Made by a program: the position numbers and the translations under genes. A stretch of 64,000 nt of DNA, from NCBI RefSeq assembly GCF_009939195.1, contig NZ_JAACKC010000001.1, positions 427,665-491,664 on the forward strand. Reading direction: 5' to 3'. Source of the stretch: Acinetobacter kanungonis (GTDB lineage Bacteria > Pseudomonadota > Gammaproteobacteria > Pseudomonadales > Moraxellaceae). The notes below the pieces were generated by a model that was not told the origin of the DNA, searched no databases, and saw nothing but the letters and a program-made list of their open reading frames with translations. Every line of letters starts with the position of its first letter. Positions within the stretch are counted from its first letter, which is position 1. This document shows positions 43,077 to 52,586 of the stretch, one piece after another.

Positions 43077-43466
43077 ATGTCTCAGCAAGATTATGAAAAT
43101 GGATTAAAAGTACGCACCGAAGTAATGGGTGAAAGTTTTGTTAAACGCGCCCAAGACAATACCGTACCTTTTACTCAGCCACTACAAGATTGGATTAATG
43201 AACATGCTTGGGGCTCGACTTGGCAACGTGAAGGTGTGTTGCCGCGTAAATACCGCTCACTGATTACCATTGCTTTTTTAACTGCACAAAAAAGCCCGAC
43301 TGAACTGAAAGGGCATGTTCGTGGTGCACTGAATAATGGTGCAACGGTAGAAGAAATTCAGGAAGTGCTGCTCCACAGCTTACCTTATTGTGGCGCACCT
43401 GCTACGCAAGAAGCTTTCCGTGCTGCTTTAGAAGTCATTACCGAATACCAAAATAACAATCCATAA
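43077..43466 (+). CDS. Carboxymuconolactone decarboxylase family protein (PcaC-like)
   Basis: The start at 43077 (129 aa) gives MSQQDYENGLKVRTEVMGESFV, matching the typical N-terminus of 4-carboxymuconolactone decarboxylases. PcaC features follow: RKYRSLITIAFLTAQKSPTELKGHVRGALNNGAT and LLHSLPYCGAPATQEAF. The His in LKGHVRG and the Glu/Cys environment suit the decarboxylase active site. PcaC belongs to the protocatechuate branch of the beta-ketoadipate pathway, but none of the other pca genes are here, so this may be a second copy or a related enzyme placed with the ketone-body genes. Confidence 0.85.
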   Translation: MSQQDYENGLKVRTEVMGESFVKRAQDNTVPFTQPLQDWINEHAWGSTWQREGVLPRKYRSLITIAFLTAQKSPTELKGHVRGALNNGATVEEIQEVLLHSLPYCGAPATQEAFRAALEVITEYQNNNP

Positions 43467-43473
43467 ATAACAG

Positions 43474-43508
43474 ATGCTTTAGCACCCTCTGTTAAGGCGC
43501 TAAAGCAT
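43474..43508. terminator. Hairpin between convergent PcaC-like and small peptide genes
   Basis: ATGCTTTAGC and GCTAAAGCAT are perfect 10-bp arms with a 15-base loop. Only a short T-rich tract follows on plus. Confidence 0.6.
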
Positions 43509-43520
43509 TGATTTTAAATC

Positions 43521-43646
43521 CTACATATTTTGTGCCATTGCATAGCCAAGGATTAAACTCAATTGCAGCGCAACGACAATGGCAAACCACTTCCAGCCTT
43601 TTTGCTTTAGTACGATCTTATTCGGATATGTTGCTGTTTTTATCAT
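43521..43646 (-). CDS. 41-aa single-span membrane peptide
   Basis: On the minus strand an ATG at 43646 has GGAG 7 bases upstream and opens a 41-aa frame. It has a basic N-terminal part (MIKTATYPNKIVLKQKGWK) and one hydrophobic helix (WFAIVVALQLSLILGYAMA), ending QNM. The positive-inside layout predicts a cytoplasmic N-terminus. It ends against the hairpin at 43474-43508. The plus-strand frame across the same bases has no ribosome site and looks spurious. Function unknown. Confidence 0.65.
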   Translation of the reverse strand: MIKTATYPNKIVLKQKGWKWFAIVVALQLSLILGYAMAQNM

Positions 43647-43849
43647 TCTCTATCTCCAATACATTTTTATTGCTAAAAAGAAAGAAACATCTATTTCGAT
43701 TATTTATTAAGCAAATTCTACACCAACTTTTTCACTTCGTGCTTGCACAAGAGTGTTTCAAACTATATTTTCCAAATTTAAAATAATGGCTAAATACAAT
43801 ATTTAGAAATGATAAAATTTAAGCCATAACAATAAACTTTGTGATCATT

Positions 43850-44728
43850 ATGAAGCACAAATCTTTTTTCGCTTTATTTCTGCTTATACTGATGGGCACT
43901 CAACTTTGTTATGCCGATTTCTTTCAAAATCTTGAGATTTTTCAAAGAAAAAATACGACCAGCAATATTGCGTATGGCTCGGACGCCTTACAAAAACTTG
44001 ATGTCTATTTACCTAAATCTCGCGCACAAAAATCATCGAATCAGACATTAGCCCCCATTTTATTGATTGTACATGGCGGTGCTTGGAGTATTGGCGATAA
44101 AGGCCATCAAGGTTTAATTCAACATAAAGCAGATTATTGGAACAAACAAGGTTGGGTGGTCATTTCGGTAAATTATCGCTTAGTGCCAAATGTCACGGTG
44201 CAACAGCAGACGCAAGATATAGCCGATGCACTGAATTTTGTGCAAAAGAATGCCTCAAATTGGCAGGCAAATCCTCAGAAAATCATGATTATGGGGCACT
44301 CGGCTGGAGCACACTTGGTCAGCTTACTGTCTACCCATCCCAAATGGATCAGTAGTTTTCCACAACCATGGAAAGCCACCATAGCTTTAGATAGTGCTGC
44401 CTATGACGTAGAAGCCATCATGTCGAATCCACATGCGCAATTTTATGATCGTGTTTTTGGGGCTGCTAAAGAGAACTGGCACCTAGTTTCACCCAAAACT
44501 CAGTTAAAACATTCACTGCCTGCTTTTCTGGCCGTCTGCTCCACTATTCGTCCTGATCAGCCTTGTGTACAAGCGCATTCATTTATTCAACAAGCCAAAG
44601 CTTTAGGTGCTTCGACAGCCTATTTACCTCTGCCCTTATCGCATGCCGAGATTAATCGAAACTTGGGACAAAATAATGACTATACCCGTCAAGTGGATCA
44701 ATTTATGCAGCAGCATCTCAAACATTAA
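43850..44728 (+). CDS. Secreted alpha/beta hydrolase (esterase, BD-FAE/HSL-like)
   Basis: The start at 43850 gives 292 aa with a signal peptide (cleavage near CYA-DF). The fold landmarks are the oxyanion HGGAWSIGDKG, nucleophile elbow GHSAGAHL (Gly-x-Ser-x-Gly), a late acidic region and the catalytic His in SHAEINRNLG. The sequence resembles kynurenine-formamidase/esterase-type carboxylesterases, here exported to the periplasm or outside. No operon partner. It converges on purL with a strong terminator between. Confidence 0.88.
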   Translation: MKHKSFFALFLLILMGTQLCYADFFQNLEIFQRKNTTSNIAYGSDALQKLDVYLPKSRAQKSSNQTLAPILLIVHGGAWSIGDKGHQGLIQHKADYWNKQGWVVISVNYRLVPNVTVQQQTQDIADALNFVQKNASNWQANPQKIMIMGHSAGAHLVSLLSTHPKWISSFPQPWKATIALDSAAYDVEAIMSNPHAQFYDRVFGAAKENWHLVSPKTQLKHSLPAFLAVCSTIRPDQPCVQAHSFIQQAKALGASTAYLPLPLSHAEINRNLGQNNDYTRQVDQFMQQHLKH

Positions 44729-44740
44729 TATTAAGGAAAT

Positions 44741-44766
44741 AAAAAAGCCACCCGAAGGTGGCTTTT
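44741..44766. terminator. Bidirectional terminator between the esterase gene and purL
   Basis: AAAAGCCACC and GGTGGCTTTT pair around CGAA, with A and T runs on each side. Confidence 0.92.
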
Positions 44767-44780
44767 GAATCAGTTATGGA

Positions 44781-47700
44781 TTAACCAATAAACTTACGTG
44801 CATTACGGAACATACGTAACCATGCACCATCTTCAGTCCACTCTTCAGGTTTCCAAGAATGCTGAACAGCACGGAAATTACGCTCTGGGTGCGGCATCAT
44901 AATCGTTGCACGACCATCTTTAGAAGTTACACCTGTAATCGCTTCTGGTGAACCGTTCGGGTTCAATGGATAGTGCTGAGTTGGGTTACCGTGACTGTCG
45001 ACATAACGTAAAGTCACTTGGTTGCCCGCATTTAACGCAGCCAATTTATCCGCAGTTGCCACCACACGACCTTCACCATGGGCGACTGCAATTGGAAGAA
45101 TCGAACCTTCCATGCCTTCAAGCAAGACTGAATGTGATTTTTCTATACGAACATTCACTGCACGCGCTTCAAACACTTCAGACGTGTTACGGTGGAAACG
45201 TGGCCAAGCATCTGCACCCGGAATTAACGGCGCAAGTTGTGACATCATTTGACAACCATTACACACACCTAAAGTGAAGGTTTCTTGACGGTTAAAGAAT
45301 TTTTCAAACTGGTCACGTAAACGTGGGTTGAACAGGACAGATTTTGCCCAGCCACCACCAGCACCTAAAACGTCACCATAAGAGAAGCCACCACAAGCCA
45401 CGAGACCTTCAAAGTCGTCCAAATCAACACGACCTGCAAGTAAATCACTCATGTGCACGTCAACAGTGTTGAAGCCGACTTTATCAAATGCAGCTGCCAT
45501 CTCAGTTTGACCATTCACGCCTTGCTCACGCAAAATTACCATGCTTGGACGACGTAAATTAATAAACGGCGCTTCAACTGGCTCATTCAAGTCGAACGTC
45601 GGCTGTGCAATGATCCCTTTATGTGCATCATCCGCGATTAAGGCAAACTCTTGGTCAGCCGTTTCAGAGTTATCACGTAAACGTTGAATTTGATGTGAAA
45701 CTTCAGCCCAAGCGTGTTGCAAGTCAACACGTGACAATGTTAAACCATTGATTGTCAATTGATCTGTGGTATTCACAGAACCCACGACTGAAATCGCATC
45801 TTTTAAGCTAGAAGTGGTGACTTCAAGTTGTAATGCTTCCCAATCTGCTGTCGCAATTTGGAGAACTGCACCAATTTCTTCAGCGAATAACGCTGCCGTG
45901 GTTTGCTTTTCTAATGCAACACCTAAACGTGAAGCAAACATCATTTCCGCAACAGTTGCCAATAAACCACCATCACCAATGTCATGGTAGGCTTGAATTA
46001 AGCCACGGTTGTTCCAGTCTTGAACCACATCAAAGAAGGCTTTGAAATCAACAAAACTGTCGACATCAGGCGTGACCGAACCAATCGCCTTATACACTTG
46101 CGCAAGGATAGAACCACCTAAACGGAACTGACCTTTAGACAAGTCAATACGTACCAATACAGAATCGGTATTTTTCAATTCAGGGGTTAAGGTTTTACGT
46201 ACATCGTTTACAGGAGCAAATGCAGTAATGACCCCACTCATTGGTGAAGTTACTGACTTGTCCTGACCTTCATCATTCCAAGTGGTACGCATTGAAAGTG
46301 AGTCTTTACCGACTGGAATCGCGATCCCTAAAGCAGGACACATTTCCATACCAATCGCTTTCACACCTTCAAACAAGGCTTGGTCTTCACCTTTTTGCCC
46401 TGCTGCTGCCATCCAGTTTGCAGACAATTTAATGTCGCTGATCTGTTCGATGTTGGCACACATGATGTTTGAAATGGATTCAGCCACTGCCAAACGTGCA
46501 GATGCTGCTGGGTTTAACAATGCCACTGGTGGACGTTCACCCATCGCCATCGCTTCACCGGTATAACCTTGTAAGCTTGTGGTGGTCACTGCTGCATCTG
46601 CAACAGGAACTTGCCAACGACCCACCAACTGATCACGCGCAACCATACCCGTAATTGAACGGTCACCAATGGTGATCAGGAATGATTTAGACGCAACAGT
46701 TGGGTTCTTTAATACACGGAAAATCGCGTCTTTCAAGTCCACTTGCGATGCATCAAAATCGTCGCCTTTGCGTTCGATGGTTTCGTATGAACGGCTCATA
46801 CGTGGTGTGCCGCCAAGCATCACTTGCATTGGCATATCCACCGCTTTGTTGTCAAACAATGGATCGTTTACAGTCAATTGACGTGCTTCAGTCGCTTCAC
46901 CCAATACCGCAAATGGGCAGCGTTCACGCGCACAAATCGATTCAAATAATGCTAAAGATTCTGGTTTGATCGCAAGGACATAACGTTCTTGTGCTTCGTT
47001 TGACCAGATCTCCATTGGAGACATACCTGATTCAAGTGAAGGAATCTTACGAAGATCTAAAATTGCGCCTAATTCGTGGTCATTCACCAACTCAGGCATC
47101 GCATTGGAAATACCACCCGCACCGACGTCATGTACAGATACGATTGGGTTTTCATTTTCCATGCGCCAGCAAGTATCAATCACTTCTTGGCAACGGCGTT
47201 CCATTTCTGGGTTTTCACGCTGTACAGAAGCGAAGTCTAGGCTTTCACCCATGGTACCGCTGTCTACAGATGATGCAGCGCCACCACCAAGACCGATCAA
47301 CATCGCTGGACCACCAAGAACGATCAGTAAATCGCCTGGTTGGATCGCATCTTTTTCGACGTGGTCAGGACGAATGTTACCGTAACCACCCGCAATCATG
47401 ATTGGCTTGTGAAAGCCTTTCACTTCACCATTCACGTTTTGTTCAAAGGTACGGAAATAACCATTTAACGCAGGACGACCAAATTCGTTGTTAAATGCAG
47501 CACCACCCAATGGACCTTCAATCATGATTTGAAGTGGAGATGCCATACGCGATGGTTTACCGTAGTTTTCTTCCCATGGTTGTTCAAAACCTGGAATGTT
47601 CAAGTTAGAAACCGTAAAGCCTGTTAAACCTGCTTTTGGCTTACCACCACGACCTGTCGCACCTTCATCACGGATTTCACCGCCTGAACCTGTTGCCGCA

Positions 47701-48614
47701 CCAGCAAATGGTGCAATCGCAGTTGGATGGTTGTGGGTTTCCACTTTCATCAAGATGTGAGCGGCTTGGCTCTTGTACTTATAAGTGTAATGACCCGTAT
47801 CTTCATCTTTTTTCGGGTAGAAACGTTGTGTGTCATAACCCACAATCACCGATGCGTTATCTTTATACGCCGATAAAACGTCAGTTGGTGATTCTTTATA
47901 AGTGTTTTTAATCATTTGGAACAATGATAGCGGTTGAACTTCACCATCAATGGTCCACTCTGAACCGAAAATTTTGTGACGGCAATGTTCAGAGTTCGCT
48001 TGAGCAAACATCATCAATTCGATGTCATGCGGATTACGACCCAGCTTAATGAATGCTTCGGTTAAGTAATCAATTTCTTCATCAGACAACGCAAAACCAA
48101 ATTCAGAGTTGGCTTGAACCAATGCCTGTTTACCTTGACCCAAAATATCAATTGAGTTTAAAGGTTTTGGTGCAGTTTCCTGAAATAATGCCGTCGCATC
48201 TTCAATACTGCTGAATACGCTCTCAGTCATGCGGTCGTGTAAAGCCTGCTTTACTTCATTTGATACTTCAGAAATACCTTTTAAAGTAAACAAAACACCG
48301 CGTTCAAGGCGGTGTATCGGGGTATTACAGTTGGCGAAGATATCCGTTGCTTTAGAAGACCACGGTGAAATCGTACCCACGCGAGGTGTCACCAAAATTT
48401 GAACTTCATCATTCGCAGCTTGGCGGACTTGGAAGCTTTCGCCTTCATTTAACAATTGTAAAGCAGATTGCTGCTGTTGCTCGTTGAGCGCTTGGTCAAA
48501 CAGATAGACCCATTGGCTTTCTATTGATTGAACAGAACTAATTGACGCTAGACGTGATAATAGTTGAGTTTTCTTAAAAGAAGAATGTGCTGGTGCACCG
48601 GCCACGATAAACAT
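44781..48614 (-). CDS. purL: Phosphoribosylformylglycinamidine synthase
   Basis: PurL makes FGAM from FGAR with ATP and glutamine in purine synthesis. The start at 48614 (1277 aa, [13 protein letters not shown]) is the usual one; a start at 48680 would add a basic tail. The long single-chain form is typical of gammaproteobacteria. Visible parts are the N-terminal PurS-like region, two AIRS-type synthetase halves ([63 protein letters not shown]) and a C-terminal class I glutaminase with the nucleophile in [13 protein letters not shown] and HGEGR/MPHPERN. The frame is intact. Confidence 0.98.
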   Translation of the reverse strand: MFIVAGAPAHSSFKKTQLLSRLASISSVQSIESQWVYLFDQALNEQQQQSALQLLNEGESFQVRQAANDEVQILVTPRVGTISPWSSKATDIFANCNTPIHRLERGVLFTLKGISEVSNEVKQALHDRMTESVFSSIEDATALFQETAPKPLNSIDILGQGKQALVQANSEFGFALSDEEIDYLTEAFIKLGRNPHDIELMMFAQANSEHCRHKIFGSEWTIDGEVQPLSLFQMIKNTYKESPTDVLSAYKDNASVIVGYDTQRFYPKKDEDTGHYTYKYKSQAAHILMKVETHNHPTAIAPFAGAATGSGGEIRDEGATGRGGKPKAGLTGFTVSNLNIPGFEQPWEENYGKPSRMASPLQIMIEGPLGGAAFNNEFGRPALNGYFRTFEQNVNGEVKGFHKPIMIAGGYGNIRPDHVEKDAIQPGDLLIVLGGPAMLIGLGGGAASSVDSGTMGESLDFASVQRENPEMERRCQEVIDTCWRMENENPIVSVHDVGAGGISNAMPELVNDHELGAILDLRKIPSLESGMSPMEIWSNEAQERYVLAIKPESLALFESICARERCPFAVLGEATEARQLTVNDPLFDNKAVDMPMQVMLGGTPRMSRSYETIERKGDDFDASQVDLKDAIFRVLKNPTVASKSFLITIGDRSITGMVARDQLVGRWQVPVADAAVTTTSLQGYTGEAMAMGERPPVALLNPAASARLAVAESISNIMCANIEQISDIKLSANWMAAAGQKGEDQALFEGVKAIGMEMCPALGIAIPVGKDSLSMRTTWNDEGQDKSVTSPMSGVITAFAPVNDVRKTLTPELKNTDSVLVRIDLSKGQFRLGGSILAQVYKAIGSVTPDVDSFVDFKAFFDVVQDWNNRGLIQAYHDIGDGGLLATVAEMMFASRLGVALEKQTTAALFAEEIGAVLQIATADWEALQLEVTTSSLKDAISVVGSVNTTDQLTINGLTLSRVDLQHAWAEVSHQIQRLRDNSETADQEFALIADDAHKGIIAQPTFDLNEPVEAPFINLRRPSMVILREQGVNGQTEMAAAFDKVGFNTVDVHMSDLLAGRVDLDDFEGLVACGGFSYGDVLGAGGGWAKSVLFNPRLRDQFEKFFNRQETFTLGVCNGCQMMSQLAPLIPGADAWPRFHRNTSEVFEARAVNVRIEKSHSVLLEGMEGSILPIAVAHGEGRVVATADKLAALNAGNQVTLRYVDSHGNPTQHYPLNPNGSPEAITGVTSKDGRATIMMPHPERNFRAVQHSWKPEEWTEDGAWLRMFRNARKFIG

Positions 48615-49040
48615 GCTGATTTTGGCTCCACGGGCAAGTCTTTTGAACTTTACCGCAATGTGACTTTGAAGAGAGCACATATTCTACTGTGAAAAGGTCA
48701 AATCAGCTAGATAGATAACTCTATTTATGTGACCTATTCCTGTAAGAATTTCACATGTAACCGCTTTCTTACACTTTTTTAGAGAAAATGACATAAAAAT
48801 AAATAACTAGATTGACTACTCAAGCTCAAAGCGCCCACATTTTATTCATTCAAAATATTGAATATTGCTGAAAATATACGCAAAAACTTCATACAAGATT
48901 GCACTGCGTTTTTCTCGCTTTCAATTTACTCCACCTCACCACTTTATTTACATTCCTACCGTCAAATCATGTCGCACTGCTCTAGTGCAACGGCAGGTTT
49001 TTTGGCATGATTTAGGCAATCCTTCTATGAAACATAATAA
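48615..49040. other. Divergent purL-dgt intergenic region
   Basis: About 425 bases without a supported gene. It holds the purL promoter region, an AT-rich middle and a terminator-like hairpin with a U-run (48955-49003) only about 40 bases before dgt, described separately. Confidence 0.5.
48955..49003 (+). terminator. Terminator-like structure upstream of dgt
   Basis: CCTACCGT (48955-48962) pairs with ACGGCAGG (48990-48997) with one mismatch, enclosing an inner stem GCACT/AGTGC, and is followed by TTTTTT. This could end a short upstream transcript or act as an attenuator for dgt. Confidence 0.55.
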
Positions 49041-50378
49041 ATGGAACAAATGCGTTGGTTAGAACTGCTTTCCACAGTTCGCATTGGCAGTAAAAAACAA
49101 AGTTCAGAACAAGCACGAAGCCCTTTTCATAAAGATTATGATCGTATTATCTTTTCGCAAAGTTTCAGACAACTCAATCGTAAAACCCAAGTTCATCCCC
49201 TGACCCAACATGACGGTATTCATACCCGTCTCACGCATTCACTCGAAGTTTCCTGTATTGGGCGTTCACTCGGCATGTTGGCGGCTGAGAAAATTAAGGA
49301 CGAACTACCCGTCTGGATTTCCCCTGCCGATGTTGGTGCCATCATCCAAGCCGCTTGCTTGGCACATGATATTGGCAACCCGCCATTTGGTCATGCAGGT
49401 GAATATGCCATTCGCGAATGGTTTGATGATGCCTCACATGGTAATTTCTTGGCAAAACTGACCCCAGAAGAAGAAGCCGATGTGCGCCAATTTGAAGGCA
49501 ATGCCCAAGGTTTACGTCTGCTGACCAAGATTGACTATCATCCCAACGATGGCGGTATGCGCCTCACCTACGCCACTTTGGGAGCGTACCTGAAATATCC
49601 GTGGTTATCCAAAACCATTGCCGAACAAGGCAATACCCCTGCCAGCATGCGGGCCAAGTTTGGCTGCTATCAGGCGGAAAAAGACATTCTCGGGCAAATT
49701 GCCGAACAACTCGGTTTAATTCAGTTGGCACCCGATCGTTATTGCCGCCATCCACTCACCTATTTATTAGAAGCCGCAGACGATATTTGTTACGCCCTGA
49801 TTGATTTAGAAGATGGCATTATTCTCAACATGCTCAGCTATGAAGAAGTCGAACCGATCTTTCTGGACTTGATTGCAGATTATGGCAGACCTTCAGAACT
49901 TTCCATGGACACCACATGGCAACAAAAAATTGCCGCATTGCGTGGTCGGGTGATGAAACGTTTAGTGGATGAAGTCACCACCGCCTTTGCTAAACATCAT
50001 TATGAAATTCTGACAGGTCAACTCAAAGGCAGCCTACTACAGTATTGTTCCGAAGATATTGAACTTGGCATTAACCGTGCCAAAGAATTGGCACGCGATA
50101 AAATTTTTGAACATCCGCAAAAAGCAGGTTTGGAAATTATTGCACATCAAAGTTTGCAGAATATTTTAGATGCCTTTATTCCGCTTACGACTCCGCACAA
50201 AACCTTAAGTTTTAAAGAGCAACGTCTGTTTACCATTTTGCAGCGTTCAGGTGCGCGTTTTGGCAACAATCATTATGAAAATATTATGCAAGTACTGGAT
50301 ATTATTTCCAAGTTTTCAGATCATCAAGCCTATAATCTTTCGCAAGAATTGCAAGGCAACAAGTCTGGCTTGATGTAG
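49041..50378 (+). CDS. dgt: Deoxyguanosinetriphosphate triphosphohydrolase
   Basis: Dgt splits dGTP to deoxyguanosine and triphosphate, affecting dNTP pools. The 445-aa protein has the HD metal site in HTRLTHSLEVSCIGRSLG, AACLAHDIGNPPFGHAGE (His-Asp pair) and a late Asp in LEAADDICYALIDLEDG. DYDRIIFSQSFRQLNRKTQVHPL is the family N-terminal block. Start could also be the ATG at 49050 (MRWLELL); no strong ribosome site separates the two. Confidence 0.94.
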   Translation: MEQMRWLELLSTVRIGSKKQSSEQARSPFHKDYDRIIFSQSFRQLNRKTQVHPLTQHDGIHTRLTHSLEVSCIGRSLGMLAAEKIKDELPVWISPADVGAIIQAACLAHDIGNPPFGHAGEYAIREWFDDASHGNFLAKLTPEEEADVRQFEGNAQGLRLLTKIDYHPNDGGMRLTYATLGAYLKYPWLSKTIAEQGNTPASMRAKFGCYQAEKDILGQIAEQLGLIQLAPDRYCRHPLTYLLEAADDICYALIDLEDGIILNMLSYEEVEPIFLDLIADYGRPSELSMDTTWQQKIAALRGRVMKRLVDEVTTAFAKHHYEILTGQLKGSLLQYCSEDIELGINRAKELARDKIFEHPQKAGLEIIAHQSLQNILDAFIPLTTPHKTLSFKEQRLFTILQRSGARFGNNHYENIMQVLDIISKFSDHQAYNLSQELQGNKSGLM

Positions 50379-50492
50379 CACAAATCGCCGCACAAGAAAT
50401 GCTTGCCATAGCATTTACGACGACGTCAGTGAGATACCCCTTAATTTGTCAGATTGGCAACCGTATACACCTAGAATAGTGAAGTTTTAAAA

Positions 50493-51095
50493 ATGATTGG
50501 ATGTTTAATTGGCGAAGTGTTTGCCCTCGAAGCCCCAACCGTCCTGCTCAATGTAAATGGCGTGGGCTATGAGATAGACACCCCATTGTCGACATTTTGC
50601 CAATTACAAAAAGGACAAAAAGTTACGTTATGGACCCATTTAGCGGTTCGTGAAGATGCGCAATTGCTGTATGGCTTTTTACATCAGCAAGAAAAACTGA
50701 TCTTCCGTACCTTGTTAAAAGTGAATGGTGTTGGTCCTAAAATGGCTCTCGGCATTCTTTCAACTTTAAGCGTAGACATGCTGATTCATACAGTTGAACA
50801 TGAAGATGTGAATACGCTGGTGAAAGTGCCGGGAGTTGGCAAGAAAACCGCTGAACGCCTGATGATTGAACTACGTGATCGCTTTAAAGCCATGTCGACA
50901 GGTACAGTGCCAAGCAACTCCACGGTTGAACAAATCCAATTTACAGGAAACTCAGCCGTTGCCGAAGCTGAAGCTGCATTACAATCTTTAGGCTATAAAC
51001 CCTTAGAAGCGCAAAAATTGGTAAATGCAGCAAAAGGTGATTTTACTGAAGCCAGTGACATTATCCGTGCCGCACTCAAGTCGATGAATAAATAA
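50493..51095 (+). CDS. ruvA: Holliday junction branch migration protein RuvA
   Basis: A 200-aa DNA-binding subunit that holds the four-way junction for RuvB. The N-terminal OB fold (MIGCLIGEVFALEAPTVLLNVNGVGYEI) is followed by the helix-hairpin-helix pair (LLKVNGVGPKMALGILS and LVKVPGVGKKTAERLMIELRDR). The C-terminal RuvB-contacting domain (AEAEAALQSLGYKPLEAQKLV) comes last. ruvB follows after a 287-base gap, longer than usual. ruvC is not in the window. Confidence 0.98.
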   Translation: MIGCLIGEVFALEAPTVLLNVNGVGYEIDTPLSTFCQLQKGQKVTLWTHLAVREDAQLLYGFLHQQEKLIFRTLLKVNGVGPKMALGILSTLSVDMLIHTVEHEDVNTLVKVPGVGKKTAERLMIELRDRFKAMSTGTVPSNSTVEQIQFTGNSAVAEAEAALQSLGYKPLEAQKLVNAAKGDFTEASDIIRAALKSMNK

Positions 51096-51382
51096 AGTAC
51101 TTCCTTTAAGACGTCATTCGATACACGTAAACGTCATTCGCAACTGTTCGAATCAGGAGACATTTGCACATCAATGTTTCTGCGATATAGTCGATACGAA
51201 CTTTCATTCGATGAGTTTTGCGAATGACAATGGTTTTGCTTACTTTTGCCTAAACAAAAGTAAGGCGAACCGCAGGTTATGTCTGAATTTCGCCCGAAGC
51301 TGGAAAGACACTACACCAAGGTACACACTTTCTTTTCTGACATTTTGCTACGAAGCATATTCACTTGAAGTTTAAATAATAT
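51096..51382. other. ruvA-ruvB spacer with short repeats
   Basis: The 287-base spacer has two direct copies of ACGTCATTCG (51111-51120, 51131-51140), a related CTTTCATTCGATGA further on, and the inverted repeat at 51239-51264. It looks like an inserted repetitive element between two genes that are normally adjacent. No gene is supported. Confidence 0.55.
51239..51264. repeat. REP-like inverted repeat between ruvA and ruvB
   Basis: CTTACTTTTG and CAAAAGTAAG are perfect 10-bp arms around a 6-base loop (CCTAAA). Similar CTTACTTTTG...CAAAAGTAAG units are dispersed in other proteobacterial genomes from memory; copy number here cannot be counted. Confidence 0.6.
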
Positions 51383-52390
51383 ATGCAAGACCGTCTTATC
51401 GGTGGTTCCGAAAAACCCGAAGATCATATCGATCGTGCCATTCGCCCCACCTCACTGGAAGACTACATTGGTCAACCTGTGGTCCGTGAACAAATGGAAA
51501 TCTTTATTGGTGCTGCACGTGGTCGTGCAGAGGCACTCGACCATACTTTGATTTTTGGTCCTCCTGGTTTGGGTAAAACCACGCTTGCCAATATTATTGC
51601 GCGTGAAATGGGCGGTAACCTAAAATCGACTTCAGGACCTGTCTTAGAGCGTGCAGGCGATTTAGCTGCCATGCTGACCAATCTTGAAGAAGGCGATGTA
51701 CTGTTTATTGATGAAATTCATCGCCTTTCACCAGTCATTGAAGAAATTCTTTATCCTGCGATGGAAGATTACCAACTCGATATCATGATTGGTGAAGGTC
51801 CAGCAGCTCGCTCAATTAAATTGGATTTGCCACCATTTACCCTTGTCGCGGCGACTACACGTGCGGGTCTACTGACTTCCCCGTTACGTGACCGTTTCGG
51901 GATTGTGCAACGTCTTGAATTTTATTCGGTTAAAGATTTGACCCATATTGTCACGCGTTCTGCCAATTTAATGGATGTGCCCATTACTCACGAAGGTTCA
52001 GCAGAAATTGCCCGTCGTTCTCGTGGGACACCGCGTATTGCCAACCGTCTGCTACGTCGCGTTCGAGACTATGCACAAGTCAAAGGTACTGGCGAAGTGA
52101 CACAAGATATGGCACAACGTGCACTGGATATGCTGAATGTCGATAAAGATGGATTAGACACTTTGGACCGTCGTTATTTAAGTATGTTACTTGAGCGTTT
52201 TGATGGTGGTCCCGCAGGTGTGGAAGCTTTAGCAGCAGCCATGGCGGAAGATTCTGGCACTTTGGAAGATGTGATTGAGCCATATCTAATTCAGCAAGGT
52301 TATGTGATGCGTACAGCGCGTGGGCGTATTGCCACCAATATGGCGTATTTACAGTTTGGGATGACACCGCCTGAACCGAAAGAAAAATGA
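51383..52390 (+). CDS. ruvB: Holliday junction branch migration helicase RuvB
   Basis: RuvB is the hexameric AAA+ motor that drives branch migration with RuvA. The 335-aa protein has [12 protein letters not shown] at the start, Walker [12 protein letters not shown], Walker [13 protein letters not shown], sensor 1 [20 protein letters not shown] with the arginine finger, sensor 2 [21 protein letters not shown] and the C-terminal winged helix ending [12 protein letters not shown]. Length is normal. A strong terminator follows. Confidence 0.98.
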   Translation: MQDRLIGGSEKPEDHIDRAIRPTSLEDYIGQPVVREQMEIFIGAARGRAEALDHTLIFGPPGLGKTTLANIIAREMGGNLKSTSGPVLERAGDLAAMLTNLEEGDVLFIDEIHRLSPVIEEILYPAMEDYQLDIMIGEGPAARSIKLDLPPFTLVAATTRAGLLTSPLRDRFGIVQRLEFYSVKDLTHIVTRSANLMDVPITHEGSAEIARRSRGTPRIANRLLRRVRDYAQVKGTGEVTQDMAQRALDMLNVDKDGLDTLDRRYLSMLLERFDGGPAGVEALAAAMAEDSGTLEDVIEPYLIQQGYVMRTARGRIATNMAYLQFGMTPPEPKEK

Positions 52391-52394
52391 TTTT

Positions 52395-52418
52395 AAAGGG
52401 AGCAAGTCTCCCTTTTTT
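52395..52418 (+). terminator. Intrinsic terminator after ruvB
   Basis: AAAGGGAG and CTCCCTTT form a stem with a 5-base loop, followed by T. Confidence 0.9.
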
Positions 52419-52586
52419 AATACCTTTCAAAAGATAATTTCCCCATTCAATTTTTCCATTCCATTGCTATAACTTTCACGCATACCTTTAAATCAATTAA
52501 ATATACCTATAGGGTTTTTGCCTTCTCTCAAACTCAATGGCATGTTCTACAGCTCAATAATTATTTATCACAAGGCTGTGTATGAC

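Noticed and set aside
43508..43786. 92-aa plus-strand frame after the PcaC-like gene
   Set aside because: No ribosome site, odd composition, and it overlaps a better supported minus-strand 41-aa membrane peptide.
44948..47911. Many plus-strand open frames opposite purL
   Set aside because: All lie within the intact purL gene, have no ribosome sites and encode no recognisable domain.
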